Positions 63,898 to 64,000 of a stretch of 64,000 bases of DNA are shown here, in pieces. The translations under genes and the position numbers were made by a program. Under the pieces are notes generated by a model, which saw only the letters and a program-made list of their open reading frames with translations, was not told the DNA's origin and made no database searches. How positions within the stretch are numbered: the first letter of the stretch is position 1; each line of letters starts with the position of its first letter. The stretch spans positions 434,001 through 498,000 of the forward strand of contig NZ_NESS01000001.1 in the NCBI RefSeq assembly GCF_002128425.1, written 5' to 3'. Source of the stretch: Gottfriedia acidiceleris. Lineage in GTDB: Bacteria; Bacillota; Bacilli; Bacillales; Bacillaceae_G.

Positions 63898-63924
63898 AAA
63901 AAAAACGATTTCTTCAAACCGTTT
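63898..63924 (-). terminator. Terminator overlapping the yqgQ stop codon
   Basis: AAACGATTT (63903-63911) pairs with AAACCGTTT (63916-63924; one wobble) around a 4-base loop; on the minus strand a run of eight T follows. AAATCGTTT at 63876-63884 can also pair with 63903-63911 and would compete after read-through. Confidence 0.65.
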
Positions 63925-64000
63925 TATTTTTTATTTCATCCATCTCTTTTTTTAATATCATGGTTGCTACTTGTAAGTCTTTACTTTCTAGTATATTCGC
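63914..64000 (-). CDS. yqgQ: YqgQ family protein (DUF910), C-terminal end only
   Basis: The last 28 codons of a frame that enters from the right edge: ANILESKDLQVATMILKKEM, then DEIKNKTV and a TGA at 63914-63916. The helical pattern and the position just before glcK fit YqgQ, a protein of about 70 residues with unknown function. Only the end is visible, so the call depends on synteny. Confidence 0.65.
   Translation of the reverse strand, partial: ANILESKDLQVATMILKKEMDEIKNKTV

Noticed and set aside
1-64000. CRISPR arrays, transposases, phage genes, tRNA or rRNA
   Set aside because: I looked for regularly spaced repeats, transposase or integrase motifs and tRNA-like cloverleaves in the gaps and found none; a tRNA search program would confirm this.

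Overview
The window comes from the chromosome of a low-GC, spore-forming Bacillaceae bacterium. Evidence includes a full spoIIIAA-AH operon, spore photoproduct lyase, an AhrC-type ArgR, MntR and a complete comG competence operon. Gene order follows the recN-to-yqgQ arc of Bacillus subtilis, with insertions and losses. The genus cannot be fixed from this sequence alone; a Bacillaceae lineage outside the B. subtilis group (for example Gottfriedia-like) is a guess. Features are encoded mainly on the minus strand, and no rRNA, tRNA, insertion sequence, prophage or CRISPR array was seen.

Region by region: (1) 1-8300 holds recN (partial), argR, tlyA, dxs, ispA, xseB, xseA, folD and nusB: DNA repair, arginine control, isoprenoid and folate metabolism. 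(2) 8565-20600 holds a GNAT acetyltransferase, the accB-accC-yqhY fatty acid operon, the eight-gene spoIIIA operon, yqhV, a DUF456 membrane protein, efp, an Xaa-Pro-type peptidase and aroQ. (3) 20600-26300 holds yqhR, yqhQ, yqhP, mntR, splB, lipM and yqhL. (4) 26380-45150 is accessory relative to B. subtilis, where yqhL is followed closely by the gcv operon. It carries a cyclophilin lipoprotein, an MMPL exporter, a YuiD-like protein, a sulfate assimilation and siroheme operon (yezD-cysH-sat-cysC-sulfite reductase-DUF3906-sumT-sirB), alaR-alaT, an aspartokinase, a two-component system with a secreted Asp-box protein, and a secreted 5'-nucleotidase. (5) 45200-52000 holds gcvT-gcvPA-gcvPB and, divergently, yqhH-yqhG. 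(6) 52100-57000 holds yqzE, aroK and comGG to comGA. (7) 57200-64000 holds yqgY, a MidA-type methyltransferase, yqgX, yqgW, an M14 peptidase, an LTA synthase, glcK and the end of yqgQ.

How genes work together: AccB, AccC and YqhY belong to malonyl-CoA supply. The spoIIIA products form the mother-cell half of the SpoIIIA-SpoIIQ channel. CysH, Sat, CysC and the sulfite reductase take sulfate to sulfide, while SumT and SirB make the siroheme that the reductase needs. The comG products build the competence pseudopilus. GcvT, GcvPA and GcvPB cleave glycine.

The most interesting non-routine signals are: an OmpR/histidine kinase pair beside a small secreted protein with four Asp-box repeats and a promoter carrying an 11-bp-period direct repeat over its -35 region; a 200-base non-coding stretch with three hairpins, two of them related copies, before a terminator; a strong terminator with a competing upstream hairpin between yezD and cysH; a YqhL rhodanese whose catalytic Cys is Asp; a near-consensus cre site just before glcK; and the lack of any glycine riboswitch before gcvT. 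All functional links beyond the conserved families are inference.
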